Source: Thermotogae bacterium
GTDB lineage: Bacteria; Thermotogota; Thermotogae; Petrotogales; Petrotogaceae
Length of the DNA: 64,000 nucleotides
Direction of reading: 5' to 3'
Assembly (NCBI GenBank): GCA_024233675.1
Contig: JACKPH010000003.1
Coordinates: forward strand, 186,001-250,000
In this document: positions 9,701 to 15,912 of the stretch, in pieces
Layout: each line of letters begins with the position of its first letter
How positions within the stretch are numbered: position 1 is the stretch's first letter
Notes under the pieces: generated by a model
Databases searched by the model: none
What the model saw: only the letters and a program-made list of their open reading frames with translations
What the model was told of the DNA's origin: nothing
Program-made: the position numbers and the translations under genes

Positions 9701-10318
9701 AAGGAAAAAGTTAAATTTTCTTTTTCTGTCTATTCTTATCTGCAGTACTTCTTTTCCGGGATTAGGATTATAAATTATTTCAAGCCATGCTCCCTTTACA
9801 GGCAAAAAGTGAGCTATAAATAGCTCTTTGTTAGAATCTTTTTCTTCTTCTTTTACAAAATAAATACCCGGTGATCTTACTAACTGATTAACTACAACTC
9901 TTTCTGCACCGTTAATGATAAATATACCCCTATCTGTCATATAAGGCACATTTGAAAGGAAAACATCATCCTTTTCAATCGTTTCTCCTGTAGAAGTGTC
10001 GGTTATCTGAACTTTTAAAAAAGCTCTTCCGGCATAAGTAAGGTTCTTAGATTTACATTCTTCTTCCGAAATTTTCGGATCCTCATATTTAAGCCCTGTA
10101 AAATCAACTATTATATCTTTTGATTTTTTTCCTGTGCTTTTAAGAGGAACTGTTATCGGCATGTGCTTCTTTACAGTGTCTATTAAACCGGACTCAAGAA
10201 ATTCTTCGAAAGACTTTTTCTGTATTCTGATTAAATCATCGTACATGGAAAAATCTTCATGAACTTTTCCGAAAAAATCTCTCTGCCTTCTTCCCACCTT
10301 GATGGTGCGGGTGTTCAC
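6755..10318 (-). CDS. rpoB: DNA-directed RNA polymerase subunit beta
   Basis: This is the beta subunit of RNA polymerase, 1187 residues from the start chosen here. Conserved blocks include the rifampicin-pocket region (GANIGLITSLA), the NFEDAIVVSEE stretch and the KLAGRHGNKG motif near the active centre. I start at the GTG at 10316-10318 because GAGGTG lies six bases upstream of it; an in-frame GTG three codons earlier is itself part of that Shine-Dalgarno sequence. The protein then begins MNTRTIKVGRRQRDFF. It is preceded by a hairpin at 10378-10405, which probably adjusts polymerase subunit output relative to the ribosomal proteins. Confidence 0.97.
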   Translation of the reverse strand: MNTRTIKVGRRQRDFFGKVHEDFSMYDDLIRIQKKSFEEFLESGLIDTVKKHMPITVPLKSTGKKSKDIIVDFTGLKYEDPKISEEECKSKNLTYAGRAFLKVQITDTSTGETIEKDDVFLSNVPYMTDRGIFIINGAERVVVNQLVRSPGIYFVKEEEKDSNKELFIAHFLPVKGAWLEIIYNPNPGKEVLQIRIDRKRKFNFFLFMKAIGYENDLDILDLFPAKVDLEDELEIESNLDCTVLDDLHFSELEEFTPSRTTVRGMKLSEVKELLEKYDIREVRIAHKIAQITLDKMKKRYEKDGAITSLEAYKEMFIKLKPTEIPRGQKAKEEIDSMYFSEDKFDFSDIGRQKVQSRLNDVYKRYLKDVEKRELTEEELDTLTYPVNLKCIDKKDIILSARHLLEIEENPEFLDTRDHLGNKRVRAVGELMQIEFEKAYTKMLQHIPEKIAMAQQLNKVNPQTLINSRAIMTAFHQFFATSQLSQFMDQINPLSELTHKRRLSAIGPGGLKREHAKFEVRDVHHSHYGRMCPIETPEGANIGLITSLAILAKTDEYGFLKSPYFKVKKGKVNVNEISYLSADEEEIHKIAPASVEKDEENKIISEYVEVRYLGKVTFVPKDEVEYIAVTPKQIASVSASLIPFLEHDDANRALMGSNMQRQAVPLLYTDAPHVGTGVEWLAARDSGYLSLAKHDGIVEYSDGKKVIIVRTDEEGNIILNKDGQPVKDEYRMHKYVRSNQDMCINQRSLVYPEMKIKKGEPLSDGPSTDMGELALGKNILVGFLPWEGYNFEDAIVVSEELLEKDSFTSVHIEVYETKAMDTQLGPEEITADIPNVKKELLKNLDDSGIVRIGAYVSSGDILVGKVTPRGESETSPEEKLIKSVFGDRGRDVKDSSLTLPHGVEGRVIDVQVFTREDIPNLEIGVNTYVKVYIAAKKTLEAGDKLAGRHGNKGVVSNILHKEDMPFLPDGSTLQMMLSPLGVPSRMNIGQVLELHLGWLGRLTKTYFATPIFDGASEEEIMDELHRVRKDKKIDLGETDNEITGKIVLRDGRTGVPLDYPVDMGVMYMLRLSHIAKDKIHARATGPYSLIHQQPLGGKAHFGGQRFGEMEVWALEAYGAAHTLTEMLTYKSDDIRGRNEVYKAILKGENLPEPGIPESFKVLVKELQGLMLDIRLFDEDGAELDVDKL

Positions 10319-10377
10319 ATGAATCACCTCGACTTTTTTTAAAAATATAGTTATTGATTATTTTTTACAAAACGAAG

Positions 10378-10405
10378 CCGCATCAAACCGATTAGTCTGA
10401 TGCGG
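10378..10405 (-). terminator. rplL-rpoB intergenic hairpin (attenuator-like)
   Basis: CCGCATCA (minus strand 10405-10398) pairs with TGATGCGG (10385-10378), and the stem can extend by three inner pairs around a 6-base loop. The following minus-strand bases, CTTCGTTTTGT, form an imperfect T-tract. Partial terminators between rplL and rpoB are known in other bacteria, which supports an attenuator role. Confidence 0.65.
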
Positions 10406-10473
10406 ATTCAATTTTACCATTTATTTCTGAAAATTTTATTAAGAAATTACGTCGATTTGTTCAAAATATTAAC

Positions 10474-10851
10474 TTATTTTAGTTCTACGTCTGCTCCGGC
10501 TTCTGTTAATTTCTTTTTCATTTCGTCTGCTTCTGCTTTAGGTGCTGATTCTTTTACTTTTGCATCAGGTGATCCTGCTTTTTCAACTAAGTCTTTAGCT
10601 TCTTTTAAACCAAGACCTGTGATTTCTCTAACAACTTTTATAACAGCTATTTTGTTTGCACCGAAGCTTTTTAATACAACATCAAAATCTGTTTTTTCTT
10701 CTTCTGCTGCTGCTGCTGCTGCTGGTGCTGCTGCCACTGCTACAGGTGCTGCTGCTGATACTCCAAATTCTTCTTCTAAAGCTTTTACTAATTCTGCTAA
10801 ATCTGCTACTGTCATTTCTTTAATTGCCTGAATTAATTCTTCTCTTGTCAT
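10474..10851 (-). CDS. rplL: 50S ribosomal protein L7/L12
   Basis: This 125-residue acidic stalk protein has the usual three parts: an N-terminal dimerisation helix (residues 1-32), an Ala/Pro-rich hinge (about 33-52) and the C-terminal domain that recruits translation GTPases (KSFGANKIAVIKVVREITGL). It follows rplJ by 22 bases with an AAATGACA-type start preceded by GGAGGTG. L10 and L7/L12 form the stalk complex, and their adjacency is conserved. Confidence 0.97.
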   Translation of the reverse strand: MTREELIQAIKEMTVADLAELVKALEEEFGVSAAAPVAVAAAPAAAAAAEEEKTDFDVVLKSFGANKIAVIKVVREITGLGLKEAKDLVEKAGSPDAKVKESAPKAEADEMKKKLTEAGADVELK

Positions 10852-10873
10852 TTAAATACACCTCCAAATAAAA

Positions 10874-11419
10874 TTATTGTTCTGATTTTTTGTCTTTAAT
10901 TGCATTTAAAACGTATAACGGTTTTTTTACTGTTCCTGCAAGAACATTAACAAATCCTGCAATAGGAGCGTTTAGAACGTTTAAGAACATAGCAATAAGA
11001 TCCTGTTTGGAAGGAAGTTTTGCAAGTTCTTTTGCCTGCTCGGCATCAAACAGTTTACCTTCAAGAACTCCGCCTTTTATTGCCGGAAGATCTTTGTGTT
11101 TTTTTGAAAATTCAGTAAGTATTTTCAGTGCTTCAACAGGATCTCCGTCTTTTATATATAACACACCTGTGTTATATTCCAAAAAGTGTTCGTATTCTTC
11201 AGGATTTAATTCAGCCTGTTTTAAAGCTGTTTTTAAAAGAGAGTTTCTTGTAACTTCATAAACAGCTCCTTCACCGTAAGCTTTAAATAATTCCATTCTT
11301 AATTCATCAGTATGAGCAACCGGCATACCTTTGAAATCAGTGAATACTAATAAAGGAGAAGTTGTAAAAGCTTCTTTAAATTCATTAACTATAACTTCTT
11401 TTTCTGCTCTTGTAAGCAT
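10874..11419 (-). CDS. rplJ: 50S ribosomal protein L10
   Basis: The 181-residue protein begins MLTRAEKEVIVNEF and anchors L7/L12 dimers to the ribosome. I use the ATG at 11417-11419, which follows GGAGGTG; a TTG five codons upstream in frame precedes the Shine-Dalgarno and is not a start. The C-terminal helix (VKKPLYVLNAIKDK) is the L7/L12-binding tail. Expression is probably controlled by the L10-type leader and the terminator-like hairpin just upstream. Confidence 0.95.
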   Translation of the reverse strand: MLTRAEKEVIVNEFKEAFTTSPLLVFTDFKGMPVAHTDELRMELFKAYGEGAVYEVTRNSLLKTALKQAELNPEEYEHFLEYNTGVLYIKDGDPVEALKILTEFSKKHKDLPAIKGGVLEGKLFDAEQAKELAKLPSKQDLIAMFLNVLNAPIAGFVNVLAGTVKKPLYVLNAIKDKKSEQ

Positions 11420-11432
11420 CAATACACCTCCC

Positions 11433-11470
11433 AAAAAAAATTTTCCGCGACACTATAAAGGCGCGGAAAA
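11433..11470 (-). terminator. Attenuator terminator in the rplJ leader
   Basis: TTTTCCGCG and CGCGGAAAA (11441-11449 with 11462-11470) form a 9-bp stem with a 12-base loop, followed on the minus strand by eight T residues and then directly by the rplJ Shine-Dalgarno. A complete intrinsic terminator inside an operon leader implies regulated readthrough. Confidence 0.8.
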
Positions 11471-11497
11471 ACTTAGAAACATATCACTATAAAATTA

Positions 11498-11580
11498 TAA
11501 TGACAGTCTCAGTGTCCACACCTCGACAGGCGAATTCTTTAATCTCCTAATATGAGGAAAACCTGTTGTCTTAGGTATAG
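11498..11580 (-). ncRNA. Ribosomal protein L10 leader
   Basis: The minus strand between rplA and rplJ contains a helix-forming pair, ACAGGTTTTCC and CGCCTGTCGAGG, separated by ATTAGGAGATTAAAG. This resembles the conserved L10 leader element to which the L10-L12 complex binds. The distal part (GACACTGAGACTGTC) can form a second short stem. Recognition is from memory of the motif; exact ends are approximate. Confidence 0.7.
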
Positions 11581-11610
11581 CTATTTCTATTAACATTTCA
11601 ACAAGAGGTA

Positions 11611-12309
11611 TTATACTATATTCATACCTGTGCTGTCAAGTTTAACACCTGGTCCCATTGTTGAAGCTGTTACTATTTTTTTGATAAATTTACCTTTTGA
11701 ATTAGCCGGTTTTAGTTTGCTTAACTGTTCAACACCGGAAATTATATTTTCTTTAATTTTTTCTGTATCAAATGATTTTTTACCAACCGGGAAGTGAACA
11801 TTACCTGTTTTATCATTTCTTACTTCTATTCTACCTGCTTTAAATTCTTTAACAGCAGAAGCTACATCAGGAGTAACAGTTCCTGCTTTAGGAGAAGGCA
11901 TTAATCCTCTTGGTCCTAAAACTTTACCGAGTTTACCTACTACTCTCATCATATCCGGAGTGGCAATAGCAACATCAAAATCTGTCCATCCTTCGTTTAA
12001 AATTTTATCAGCAAGATCGTCTGAACCTACAAAATCTGCTCCTGCATTTTTTGCTTCCTCAACTTTTTCACCTGTTGCGAAAACAGCTACTCTAACTGTT
12101 TTACCTGTTCCGTGAGGTAAAGCTATTGTACTTCTTACGTTCTGATCACTTTTTGTTGCATCGATACCTATCTGAACATGTATTTCAATTGTTTCGTCAA
12201 ATTTTGCATAAGATGCTTTTTTTACTAATTCGATAGCTTCTTCTATTGTATAATCTTTTGATTTATCAACAAGTTTTCTAGCTTCGATATATTTTTTTCC
12301 TCTAGCCAT
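11611..12309 (-). CDS. rplA: 50S ribosomal protein L1
   Basis: This 232-residue protein is a full-length L1, the mobile L1-stalk protein of the large subunit that also commonly represses its own mRNA. The family signature is seen in GKLGRVLGPRG-like sequence GKVLGPRGLMPSPKAGTV and in the start MARGKKYIEARKLVDK. The ATG at 12309 follows AGGAGGTAA. It lies 15 bases after rplK, the usual L11-L1 pair. Confidence 0.97.
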   Translation of the reverse strand: MARGKKYIEARKLVDKSKDYTIEEAIELVKKASYAKFDETIEIHVQIGIDATKSDQNVRSTIALPHGTGKTVRVAVFATGEKVEEAKNAGADFVGSDDLADKILNEGWTDFDVAIATPDMMRVVGKLGKVLGPRGLMPSPKAGTVTPDVASAVKEFKAGRIEVRNDKTGNVHFPVGKKSFDTEKIKENIISGVEQLSKLKPANSKGKFIKKIVTASTMGPGVKLDSTGMNIV

Positions 12310-12324
12310 TTAAATTACCTCCTC

Positions 12325-12753
12325 TTAACCTTCGATTACTTCGATACCCATGTTTCTTGCGGTACCTTCAATAATTTTCATCGCAGCATCAATTGTTTTT
12401 GCGTTTAAATCCTGCATTTTTGTTTCAGCAATTTCTTTTACCTGTGATTTTGTAATTTTAGCTACAATTTCTTTACCAGGATTGTGAGCTGCTGATTTAA
12501 GATTAAGAGTTTTTTTGATCAAAAATGAAGCCGGCGGAGTTTTAACAACAAAAGAAAATGATCTGTCTTCGTATACTGATATTTCTACAGGTAATACATA
12601 TCCTGCTTTGTCTGCTGTAGCAGCGTTGAATTTCTTACAGAATTCCATAAGGTTAACACCATGCTGACCAAGTGCAGGTCCTACAGGTGGTGCCGGAGTT
12701 GCCTTTGCTGCTTCTAACTGTAGTTTTACAACTCTAACTAACTTTTTAGCCAT
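12325..12753 (-). CDS. rplK: 50S ribosomal protein L11
   Basis: The 142-residue L11 binds the GTPase-associated region of 23S rRNA. The N-terminal proline-rich segment (AAKATPAPPVGPALGQHGVN) and the C-terminal rRNA-binding part (AAMKIIEGTARNMGIEV) are intact. It follows nusG after a 128-base spacer and shares a GAGGAGGTAATTTAAATG start context with rplA. Confidence 0.97.
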   Translation of the reverse strand: MAKKLVRVVKLQLEAAKATPAPPVGPALGQHGVNLMEFCKKFNAATADKAGYVLPVEISVYEDRSFSFVVKTPPASFLIKKTLNLKSAAHNPGKEIVAKITKSQVKEIAETKMQDLNAKTIDAAMKIIEGTARNMGIEVIEG

Positions 12754-12881
12754 TTAAATTACCTCCTCGTGGTTTTATCGGGAATTCCCTCCCACTTTTT
12801 CCTGTTTATATTATATCTTTTTGTTAAAATTTATAATAAAATTCAGTAAAAAGTATGTTTCTTTATATGAAAATAAAGAAA

Positions 12882-13943
12882 CTAATCAATTATTTTTTCT
12901 ATATCAGAAAGTGATACTTCTACTTTAGTTTCTCTTCCGAAAATAGTTACAGCAATTTTTACTTCCTGCTTTGCTTTGTCTATTTCCATAATTCTTCCGT
13001 TAAAGAGTTCAAAAGGTCCTGATATAATTTTTATGTGTTCGCCTATTTCATAATCTATTCTTACAACAGCTTTCTTTTCTGTGTATGTTTCTTCACCTAT
13101 AAGTCTTAATATGGCTCTTATTTCATTTTTTCTGAGTTTTATGGGTTTACCGCCTATATTAAGAAAGGTTGATACATAAGGTATTGATTTTATTATATTC
13201 TCTGCTTCTTTAATAAACATCATCTCTATAAAAATATATCCCGGGAAAAGTTTTGTTCTCGATGTTTTTATTATTTTTATTTCTTTTCTCATGAGATGTT
13301 CTTTTACATCTATTCTTCCCGAAGATTTGGCTTTATATTCATATCCGGAACATATTTCTTCACCGTCTTCTACTCTTGTTCCGGTTCTGTAGAGTTTAGA
13401 ATCAAAAATCTTAGCCGGAACAACATATATGTCATTTTCCGAACTGTTATTTTCTATAACTATTCTTTTAACTTTTTCTATAGAGCCTATTTCTCCGTCA
13501 ACATCACTTTCATATGTTCCGTCTTTGGTGAAAGGTGTTCCTGATTTTACCTTTTTACCGGCCCTTAAACCTGTTAATACTCCTGCTTTTTCAGGTATTA
13601 AAAAAATCTTTGAATATCTTTTATCTTCTGTTTCCACAGTTATTTTTCTGTAGTTTTTCGATTCTGTTATTGTACCGCCTTTTTTAACATGAACAGACGG
13701 TTCTTTTGCTATAGGTTCACCCTTCTTTATATCTTTTCTGTTCTTTATAAAAAGAGTAGCATCCGGAGATACAAATATTTTTTCTATTTTTCTGTTTACA
13801 TAATCTATTTCTTCAATTTCAGGAATAACTATTTTTCCAAAAAAAGAATTAAGCGAAAGCATTTTCGCTTTTTCTTCTATAAGTTCTTTAACTTTATTTT
13901 CCATTCCCGAATAAGCTTGTAAAACATACCATTCTTTTTTCAT
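12882..13943 (-). CDS. nusG: Transcription termination/antitermination factor NusG
   Basis: NusG binds RNA polymerase and links it to Rho or the ribosome. From the ATG at 13941-13943 the protein is 353 residues, about twice the usual ~180, because an insertion of about 185 residues (roughly 45-231) splits the NGN domain. The NGN core is recognisable at the N-terminus (EWYVLQAYSGMENKV) and again at LFPGYIFIEM; the KOW domain is C-terminal (GEHIKIISGPFELFNGRI). The same insertion is known from Thermotoga NusG and is a strong taxonomic marker. A GTG four codons upstream lies within the Shine-Dalgarno and is rejected as the start. Confidence 0.95.
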   Translation of the reverse strand: MKKEWYVLQAYSGMENKVKELIEEKAKMLSLNSFFGKIVIPEIEEIDYVNRKIEKIFVSPDATLFIKNRKDIKKGEPIAKEPSVHVKKGGTITESKNYRKITVETEDKRYSKIFLIPEKAGVLTGLRAGKKVKSGTPFTKDGTYESDVDGEIGSIEKVKRIVIENNSSENDIYVVPAKIFDSKLYRTGTRVEDGEEICSGYEYKAKSSGRIDVKEHLMRKEIKIIKTSRTKLFPGYIFIEMMFIKEAENIIKSIPYVSTFLNIGGKPIKLRKNEIRAILRLIGEETYTEKKAVVRIDYEIGEHIKIISGPFELFNGRIMEIDKAKQEVKIAVTIFGRETKVEVSLSDIEKIID

Positions 13944-13983
13944 CAGTTCACCCACTCCCTATAAAAATTATGTTGGGTGTTAA

Positions 13984-14187
13984 TTATTTTGTACCTAGCA
14001 TCAAAGGATATATGATATTGTCAAACAATGCAGAAAGACCTAAATCAGCAACAAAAAGGTATAAAGTTACAAATAATATTATAACTAAAACAATACCTGT
14101 TGAAGACATTAAATTCTTTTTGCTCGGCCAGTTAATTTTTTTTACTTCCTGCCATACTGAACTTAAAAACAACCAAAATTTAGACAC
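13984..14187 (-). CDS. secE: Preprotein translocase subunit SecE
   Basis: The 67-residue protein has the short bacterial SecE form: an amphipathic N-terminal helix with the conserved EVKKINWPSKK segment, then one membrane helix (about residues 30-50). It clamps SecY in the inner-membrane export channel. The start is GTG at 14185-14187 behind GGGAGGTG. It is placed between rpmG and nusG as in many bacteria. Confidence 0.95.
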   Translation of the reverse strand: MSKFWLFLSSVWQEVKKINWPSKKNLMSSTGIVLVIILFVTLYLFVADLGLSALFDNIIYPLMLGTK

Positions 14188-14223
14188 AACCGCACCTCCC
14201 GAATTTTAACTGTTACAAAGAAA

Positions 14224-14246
14224 CAAAGCCCCTCGAAGCGAGGGGC
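14224..14246 (-). terminator. Hairpin between rpmG and secE
   Basis: GCCCCTCG and CGAGGGGC (14228-14235 with 14239-14246) form a strong 8-bp stem with a 3-base loop just after the rpmG stop. The minus-strand bases that follow are TTTGTTTCTTTG, an interrupted T-tract, so partial termination is likely. Confidence 0.65.
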
Positions 14247-14251
14247 GATTA

Positions 14252-14416
14252 TTATATTTTTGTTTCTGTGTGTAAAGTGTGTTTATCACAATGTGGACAG
14301 TACTTTTTGAACTCGAATTTAGTCTTAACGTTTCTGTTCTTGCTTTTGTAATAATTTCTTTTTCCACATTCTGAACACTTTAATGAGAAATGGACTACCT
14401 GGTTTTTTGCAGCCAT
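14252..14416 (-). CDS. rpmG: 50S ribosomal protein L33
   Basis: I translated this 54-residue protein by hand; it begins MAAKNQVVHFSLKC and ends HTETKI. It is the zinc-binding form of L33, with paired cysteines in CSEC (residues 14-17) and CPHC (40-43). The ATG at 14414-14416 follows GAGGTGAAAT. It lies between tRNA-Tyr and secE, a standard arrangement, and is cotranscribed with them. Confidence 0.95.
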   Translation of the reverse strand: MAAKNQVVHFSLKCSECGKRNYYKSKNRNVKTKFEFKKYCPHCDKHTLHTETKI

Positions 14417-14445
14417 TATATTTCACCTCGCAGAATAAATTTAAA

Positions 14446-14532
14446 TGGTGGTGAAGAAAGGATTCGAACCTATGAAGGCAATCTGCCAGCGGATTTACAG
14501 TCCGCCCCCTTTGGCCGCTCGGGCACTTCACC
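14446..14532 (-). tRNA. tRNA-Tyr (anticodon GTA)
   Basis: On the minus strand the acceptor GGTGAAG pairs with CTTCACC, followed by A and an encoded CCA. The anticodon arm GGCGGACTGTAAATCCGC presents GTA, and the T arm contains GGTTCGAATCC. A long variable arm is present, as required for a class II tyrosine tRNA. Length is 87 bases including CCA. Confidence 0.95.
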
Positions 14533-14542
14533 ACTTATTTAC

Positions 14543-14618
14543 TGGAGCCGACTAAGAGACTTGAACTCCCAACCTGCTGATTACAAGTCAGCCGCTCTGC
14601 CAATTGAGCTAAGTCGGC
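14543..14618 (-). tRNA. tRNA-Thr (anticodon TGT)
   Basis: GCCGACT at the 5' end pairs with AGTCGGC, then T and an encoded CCA. The anticodon arm GGCTGACTTGTAATCAGC presents TGT and the T arm contains GAGTTCAAGTCTC. Length is 76 bases. It is the first gene after the strong promoter at 14656-14684. Confidence 0.95.
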
Positions 14619-14655
14619 ACTTATTTTTACACTTTATTTAAGGCAACCGTGAAAG

Positions 14656-14684
14656 ATTATACCAAAGGTTTAAGTTTCTGTCAA
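14656..14684 (-). promoter_or_regulatory. Consensus promoter for the tRNA-rpmG-secE-nusG operon
   Basis: The minus strand reads TTGACA, 17 bases, TATAAT: a perfect sigma-70 type promoter about 38 bases before tRNA-Thr. It likely feeds the whole block down to rpoC, with internal attenuators adjusting the later genes. Confidence 0.9.
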
Positions 14685-14719
14685 TTACGTTTTAGTTACA
14701 GAAAGATTAATTTAATTCA

Positions 14720-15613
14720 TTAATGACATACACATGTCGAAGGCTGAAAAGTAATGTCCAAAACTATGTATTTTTCGCCAGGTTCTATGTTTGAAGGTAC
14801 ATAAAGATCACCGTAAACTGTAAAAACATTTCTTCCTCTGAATTTGTTACTGTACCAGTAATAATACGAATCATAATAATCAAAATTGCTTTTTGAAACA
14901 TTATTTATATAATACTGTTCCCAGTAACCGCTCCAGTCACCGTATTTATTAATATCTTTTATATATACATTAAGATTTTTCACTATGCTGCTTACATTAG
15001 TCTGGGGTTCATATTCTTTATCAAGACTTATTGAAATATTTATTTTATCATAAGCACTTTTTCCCGCAACATCGTATATCTGATCTCTTATTTCTTCAAG
15101 TTTACCGTATTTATAACTATTACTCATATATGTGTAGTCACGGTAAAAAAGCGGATAAAGTTTTTCTATATCATAATAAGACAGATCGCTTCCGCGGGGT
15201 GGTTTATCTACTACAAATTTTTTAAAAGCATTTTTGAGGGTTCCCTCTTCGGAAGAACTGTAGGAAAAACCCCAGTAATAGTCGTTATATGCATAAACTT
15301 TTGCCATTAACTGATTTACATATCCTTCATTTACATTATATGTGCCCGGATAAATTATTTCTATTGCACCGAGTAATTCATCTTTATATTCTCCGGGTCT
15401 GTTTATGAGAACATAATCTCCCGCACCTGATATAGCCTGTCTCGGTATAAAACCGAATTCATAGCCGAAATTCTCATTAGGATAAAAAGAATCCCTGAAT
15501 TTTAAAGAGCTGTATATTCCGGTATTAACTTCGGAATCATTGTACTGCCAATTGTCCGAAAATGTTAAAACAAAAAGATTTAATATTATTATAACAAAAA
15601 TTATTTTTTTCAT
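14720..15613 (-). CDS. Secreted protein of unknown function
   Basis: I do not recognise a family for this 297-residue protein. It begins with a clear signal peptide (MKKIIFVIIILNLFVLTFS) and the mature part is rich in Tyr, Asn and Ser, including YYDSYYYWYSN, which suggests an extracytoplasmic beta-rich protein. It ends in CVCH, so a terminal cysteine pair may form a disulfide or bind metal. The ATG at 15611-15613 follows GAGGTGATAAAA; a GTG three codons upstream belongs to the Shine-Dalgarno. It stands alone, divergent from clpC. Confidence 0.75.
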   Translation of the reverse strand: MKKIIFVIIILNLFVLTFSDNWQYNDSEVNTGIYSSLKFRDSFYPNENFGYEFGFIPRQAISGAGDYVLINRPGEYKDELLGAIEIIYPGTYNVNEGYVNQLMAKVYAYNDYYWGFSYSSSEEGTLKNAFKKFVVDKPPRGSDLSYYDIEKLYPLFYRDYTYMSNSYKYGKLEEIRDQIYDVAGKSAYDKINISISLDKEYEPQTNVSSIVKNLNVYIKDINKYGDWSGYWEQYYINNVSKSNFDYYDSYYYWYSNKFRGRNVFTVYGDLYVPSNIEPGEKYIVLDITFQPSTCVCH

Positions 15614-15783
15614 TTTTATCACCTCGCATATTTATAAAATTATATACGGCCTGGTTAAATATTTAAGATTAATTGTTAATTATTTTTTAAATTAATTTTA
15701 CTTTTTGAAAAAGACAGTGCAAAATTTTTTCTTTGATTTAATATTTTTTTTAAGTTGTTCTTAATTCATTTATATTATAATTC

Positions 15784-15868
15784 TATCATGATATTTTTAT
15801 TTATTTTGAGTTTACTTAAAAGCTTAATTTACTTTGTAATTTTAACTTTTCATGATAAAATATATCAT
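15784..15868 (+). promoter_or_regulatory. Candidate operator sites upstream of clpC
   Basis: Two related inverted repeats are visible: TATCATGATA at 15784-15793, a perfect 10-bp palindrome, and ATGATA-N5-TATCAT at 15852-15868. The first follows a possible upstream -10 (TATAAT, 15776-15781) and the second overlaps the -10 of the clpC promoter. Neither matches a CtsR or HrcA site that I know, so the regulator is unidentified. Confidence 0.4.
15834..15861 (+). promoter_or_regulatory. Candidate clpC promoter
   Basis: TTGTAA (15834-15839), a 16-base spacer and TAAAAT (15856-15861) lie about 50 bases before the clpC ATG. The rest of the roughly 300-base space between the divergent genes is AT-rich with no ORF that I can support. 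Confidence 0.5.
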
Positions 15869-15912
15869 ATAAGATTTATTTTTTTATTCGGTACAAACCG
15901 GAGGTGATTAAG

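Noticed and set aside
10400..10831. Plus-strand open frame opposite rplL
   Set aside because: Its Ala/Ser-rich sequence is the complement of the Ala-rich L7/L12 hinge codons; no ribosome-binding site.
14390..14641. Plus-strand open frame over the tRNA-Tyr/tRNA-Thr region
   Set aside because: It is the antisense translation of two tRNAs, a common spurious ORF; the tRNA structures explain the sequence.
15904..15906. GTG as clpC start
   Set aside because: The GTG is part of GAGGTG, the Shine-Dalgarno of the ATG at 15913. The same applies to GTG codons just before rpoB, nusG, the 14720 gene, the 35500 gene, hisS and feoC.
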